Shown here piece after piece: positions 58,177 through 59,622 of a stretch of DNA of 59,622 nt. The position numbers and the translations under genes are program-made. Below the pieces are notes generated by a model. It was not told the DNA's origin. It did no database searches and saw only the letters and a program-made list of their open reading frames with translations. Each line of letters begins with the position of its first letter. The first letter of the stretch is position 1. Source of the stretch: DAOTTW01 sp034437615 (GTDB lineage Bacteria; Chloroflexota; Anaerolineae; Aggregatilineales; Phototrophicaceae). The DNA lies in the NCBI GenBank assembly GCA_034437615.1, contig DAOTTW010000201.1:1-59622 (forward strand). Direction: 5' to 3'.

Positions 58177-59238
58177 ATGATTTCCGCAAATGCAAGCCTT
58201 CGTTTTTTGCTCGTAACTCTGTTGTTTTGTTTTGCAGTTGCCTCGATAGTCGCCCAGGAAACAACCACACCGACGCCAGCACCCTCAAAAACGGCGACAC
58301 CGCTACCGACTTTTACAGCGACTGATACGCCTGAAGAAGATGCAGATGCAGATGCAGAAGATGGCGCTGTTGATGCAAATGATGAGGACGCGCCTGCTGT
58401 GGTCGAAAGGGCGCAGGGGCAGGCTTTGCCGCGTGCCTTCACACAGGAAGATTTATCCGTCATGACGGCGAATGTGCTGCGTCCGAACGGCATTTTATGG
58501 TTCAATGACTACCTGTGGACCGCCTGCACGGGCGATTGGACGCTGTACCGTGTTGCTGATACGACAGGCGAAACGATTACTTTCGTCGGCGGTGTGCGCA
58601 ATTCGCACACGCTTTATGCGGAGGGGACCAGCGACGACTTCGACTTATTCGTGCCGGATTATGAAACAAATTCGCTGGTGCTGACGAATCAGAATCGGGT
58701 ACGCCCGCGTACTGTCGCGGAAGGCTTGGATGGCCCCTGGGGGATTGCCTATCAGGACGAGGCGCACTTTCTAATTACCAACTTGCTCGGCAACAACATC
58801 ATGCAGGTCAGCCGCGAAGGTGATACAGAGGTGATGATGGAGGGGTTGCGTGCGCCGGCGGGTCTGGTGCTGGATGGCGATTTTGGCTATGTGGTCAATA
58901 ATGGCAGCGCACGCCGCGCAATCGAATGGTTTGACGCTAGCGATTTACCGGACGCTGAAGCGCAGCCGCTGGTTTCGGGCTTGCAGAATGCATCGGGTCT
59001 GGTGCTGGCGTCGGATGGCTACCTGTATTTCACGTATGCGCTGGGGACGCGGGGCGTCGTTGGGCGCGTGAACCCGCTGGAATGCCGTGATGGGGGTTGC
59101 AGCAACGATCAGGTTGAGATTGTGGTGTATACCGAATTGCCTGCACCGCTGGCCGGATTGACGATTTCTGACGATATGCGGCTGTATGTCCATGCAATTT
59201 TTCAGCCGCAAATTTACTGGGTGCCGTTGTACGATTAG
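58177..59238 (+). CDS. Secreted beta-propeller protein of unknown function
   Basis: 353 residues. Signal peptide (~8-27, ending VASIVAQE without a lipobox), then a Thr/Pro-rich and acidic low-complexity stalk (~28-75). From ~95 the pattern of repeated strands (NGILWFNDYLWTAC, LDGPWGIAYQDEAHFLITN, RAPAGLVLDGDFGYVVNNG, NASGLVLASDGYLYFTY) resembles NHL/SMP-30-type propellers. Two cysteine pairs may bridge. It begins 11 bases after the kinase stop, so it may be a surface sensor or output of that system. Confidence 0.75.
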   Translation: MISANASLRFLLVTLLFCFAVASIVAQETTTPTPAPSKTATPLPTFTATDTPEEDADADAEDGAVDANDEDAPAVVERAQGQALPRAFTQEDLSVMTANVLRPNGILWFNDYLWTACTGDWTLYRVADTTGETITFVGGVRNSHTLYAEGTSDDFDLFVPDYETNSLVLTNQNRVRPRTVAEGLDGPWGIAYQDEAHFLITNLLGNNIMQVSREGDTEVMMEGLRAPAGLVLDGDFGYVVNNGSARRAIEWFDASDLPDAEAQPLVSGLQNASGLVLASDGYLYFTYALGTRGVVGRVNPLECRDGGCSNDQVEIVVYTELPAPLAGLTISDDMRLYVHAIFQPQIYWVPLYD

Positions 59239-59264
59239 CGCACATCGTTTGGGGGCGCATTTTA

Positions 59265-59287
59265 GGAGGGACATGTCCCTCCCTTAC
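59265..59287. repeat. Hairpin repeat, copy 11, at a convergent junction
   Basis: GGAGGGACATGTCCCTCC is an 18-base perfect palindrome followed by CTTAC, a variant of the family mark. Two TACAAGAAAT words follow, 12 bases apart. It lies between the propeller gene and the small membrane gene. Confidence 0.7.
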
Positions 59288-59322
59288 AAGAAATCGTACA
59301 AGAAATTGGCCGATTTTCGTGT

Positions 59323-59574
59323 TTAGTAGCCGCCGAGTGGCTCCGTGAGCAGGATGCCGACGAGGGCGAGGATTAGGCCGACATCGTGGAAGATGATTTG
59401 CAGGATGTCGAGCACATTAGAGCCGATTGCTACGTTGAGCAGTTGCAACACGAAACCGATAGCGATAAATACAATGCCGACGATGATCGGCAAACCGCGC
59501 CGACGCGCCAGAAAATCAGACAAGCGATTCACAAGGTTAATCAGAAATTCGGATTGATCCAGGCGACGTAGCAT
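59323..59574 (-). CDS. Small membrane protein
   Basis: 83 residues with two membrane segments (~28-48 and ~60-78). The N terminus is polar, with LVNRLSDFLARRRG just before the first segment. No family recognised. AAAAGGA before the ATG is a good ribosome site. A 17-base tandem repeat lies directly upstream and reaches the window edge. It is convergent with the propeller gene. Confidence 0.75.
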   Translation of the reverse strand: MLRRLDQSEFLINLVNRLSDFLARRRGLPIIVGIVFIAIGFVLQLLNVAIGSNVLDILQIIFHDVGLILALVGILLTEPLGGY

Positions 59575-59587
59575 AGCGCGGTTCCTT

Positions 59588-59621
59588 TTTTATTCTGGGT
59601 CTTATTTTATTCTGGGTCTTA
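59588..59621. repeat. 17-base tandem repeat at the right edge
   Basis: Two copies of TTTTATTCTGGGTCTTA, starting 13 bases before the small membrane gene start on the minus strand. More copies may lie beyond the window. Confidence 0.85.
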
Positions 59622-59622
59622 T

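Noticed and set aside
1..59622. tRNA, rRNA, riboswitch or mobile-element genes
   Set aside because: I looked through the intergenic stretches for T-arm motifs, aptamer-like cores and transposase fragments and saw none; a covariance-model search could still find weak cases.

Overview
The window looks like chromosomal DNA of a member of the Chloroflexota, probably an Anaerolineae-type lineage. That placement is an inference. It rests on the gene mix: a roadblock protein and a COG2229-type GTPase, a polyphosphate-glucokinase-like ROK kinase, type-2 IPP isomerase, Ser/Thr kinase and PP2C signalling, a very large PKD-repeat lipoprotein, and lipoprotein signals without any outer-membrane or LPS genes. 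Coding density is high. I see no tRNA, rRNA, CRISPR array, phage or transposase gene.

Layout. (1) 1-7.1 kb, mostly minus strand: the first 26 codons of GAPDH, a YvcK/CofD-like protein with membrane anchors, a TIGR01906 membrane protein, a spermidine-synthase-like membrane fusion, a plus-strand acetyltransferase, and a DUF58-MoxR pair. (2) 7.6-10.9 kb, plus: roadblock protein, CTP synthase and an adenosine-deaminase homologue that has lost its zinc ligands. (3) 11-16.1 kb, minus: Hsp20, DnaK, a DUF433/histidine-kinase-like ATPase fusion, a flavin reductase and a beta-hydroxyacid dehydrogenase. (4) 16.3-22.8 kb: class-III aminotransferase, polyphosphate glucokinase, an FHA/unknown/response-regulator operon, a small unknown protein and a GT39-like membrane protein. 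(5) 22.9-27.3 kb: a three-gene MoxR-AAA / Ser-rich unknown / metallopeptidase-VWA operon facing a small HTH regulator. (6) 27.4-33.1 kb: a signalling cluster of small GTPase, J-domain/VWA fusion, PP2C phosphatase and Ser/Thr kinase with a PQQ propeller. (7) 33.2-39.4 kb: HemW, polyprenyl synthase, type-2 IPP isomerase, acyl carrier protein, a small membrane protein with a ChlI-like AAA protein, and a hot-dog thioesterase. (8) 39.5-48.6 kb: a surface-polysaccharide operon (GT4, GtrA, O-antigen ligase, UDP-glucuronate decarboxylase, a glycosidase-like/O-antigen-ligase fusion, a DUF348-G5-PD40 lipoprotein). (9) 48.6-59.6 kb: THUMP methyltransferase, a 1671-residue PKD lipoprotein, a two-component system with a secreted propeller protein, and a small membrane protein.

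Two kinds of non-coding structure recur. The first is a family of short hairpins ending in CCCTAC or a close variant. They lie between genes and fill five of the nine convergent junctions, so they may act as two-way terminators. The second is short A-rich tandem repeats (on the coding strand) placed directly before the start codons of four minus-strand genes. The best candidates for undescribed biology are the zinc-less deaminase paralogue beside pyrG, the AAA/metallopeptidase-VWA cassette with its divergent regulator and palindrome, the DUF433-ATPase fusion, and the glycosidase-like domain (apparent nucleophile missing) fused to an O-antigen ligase.
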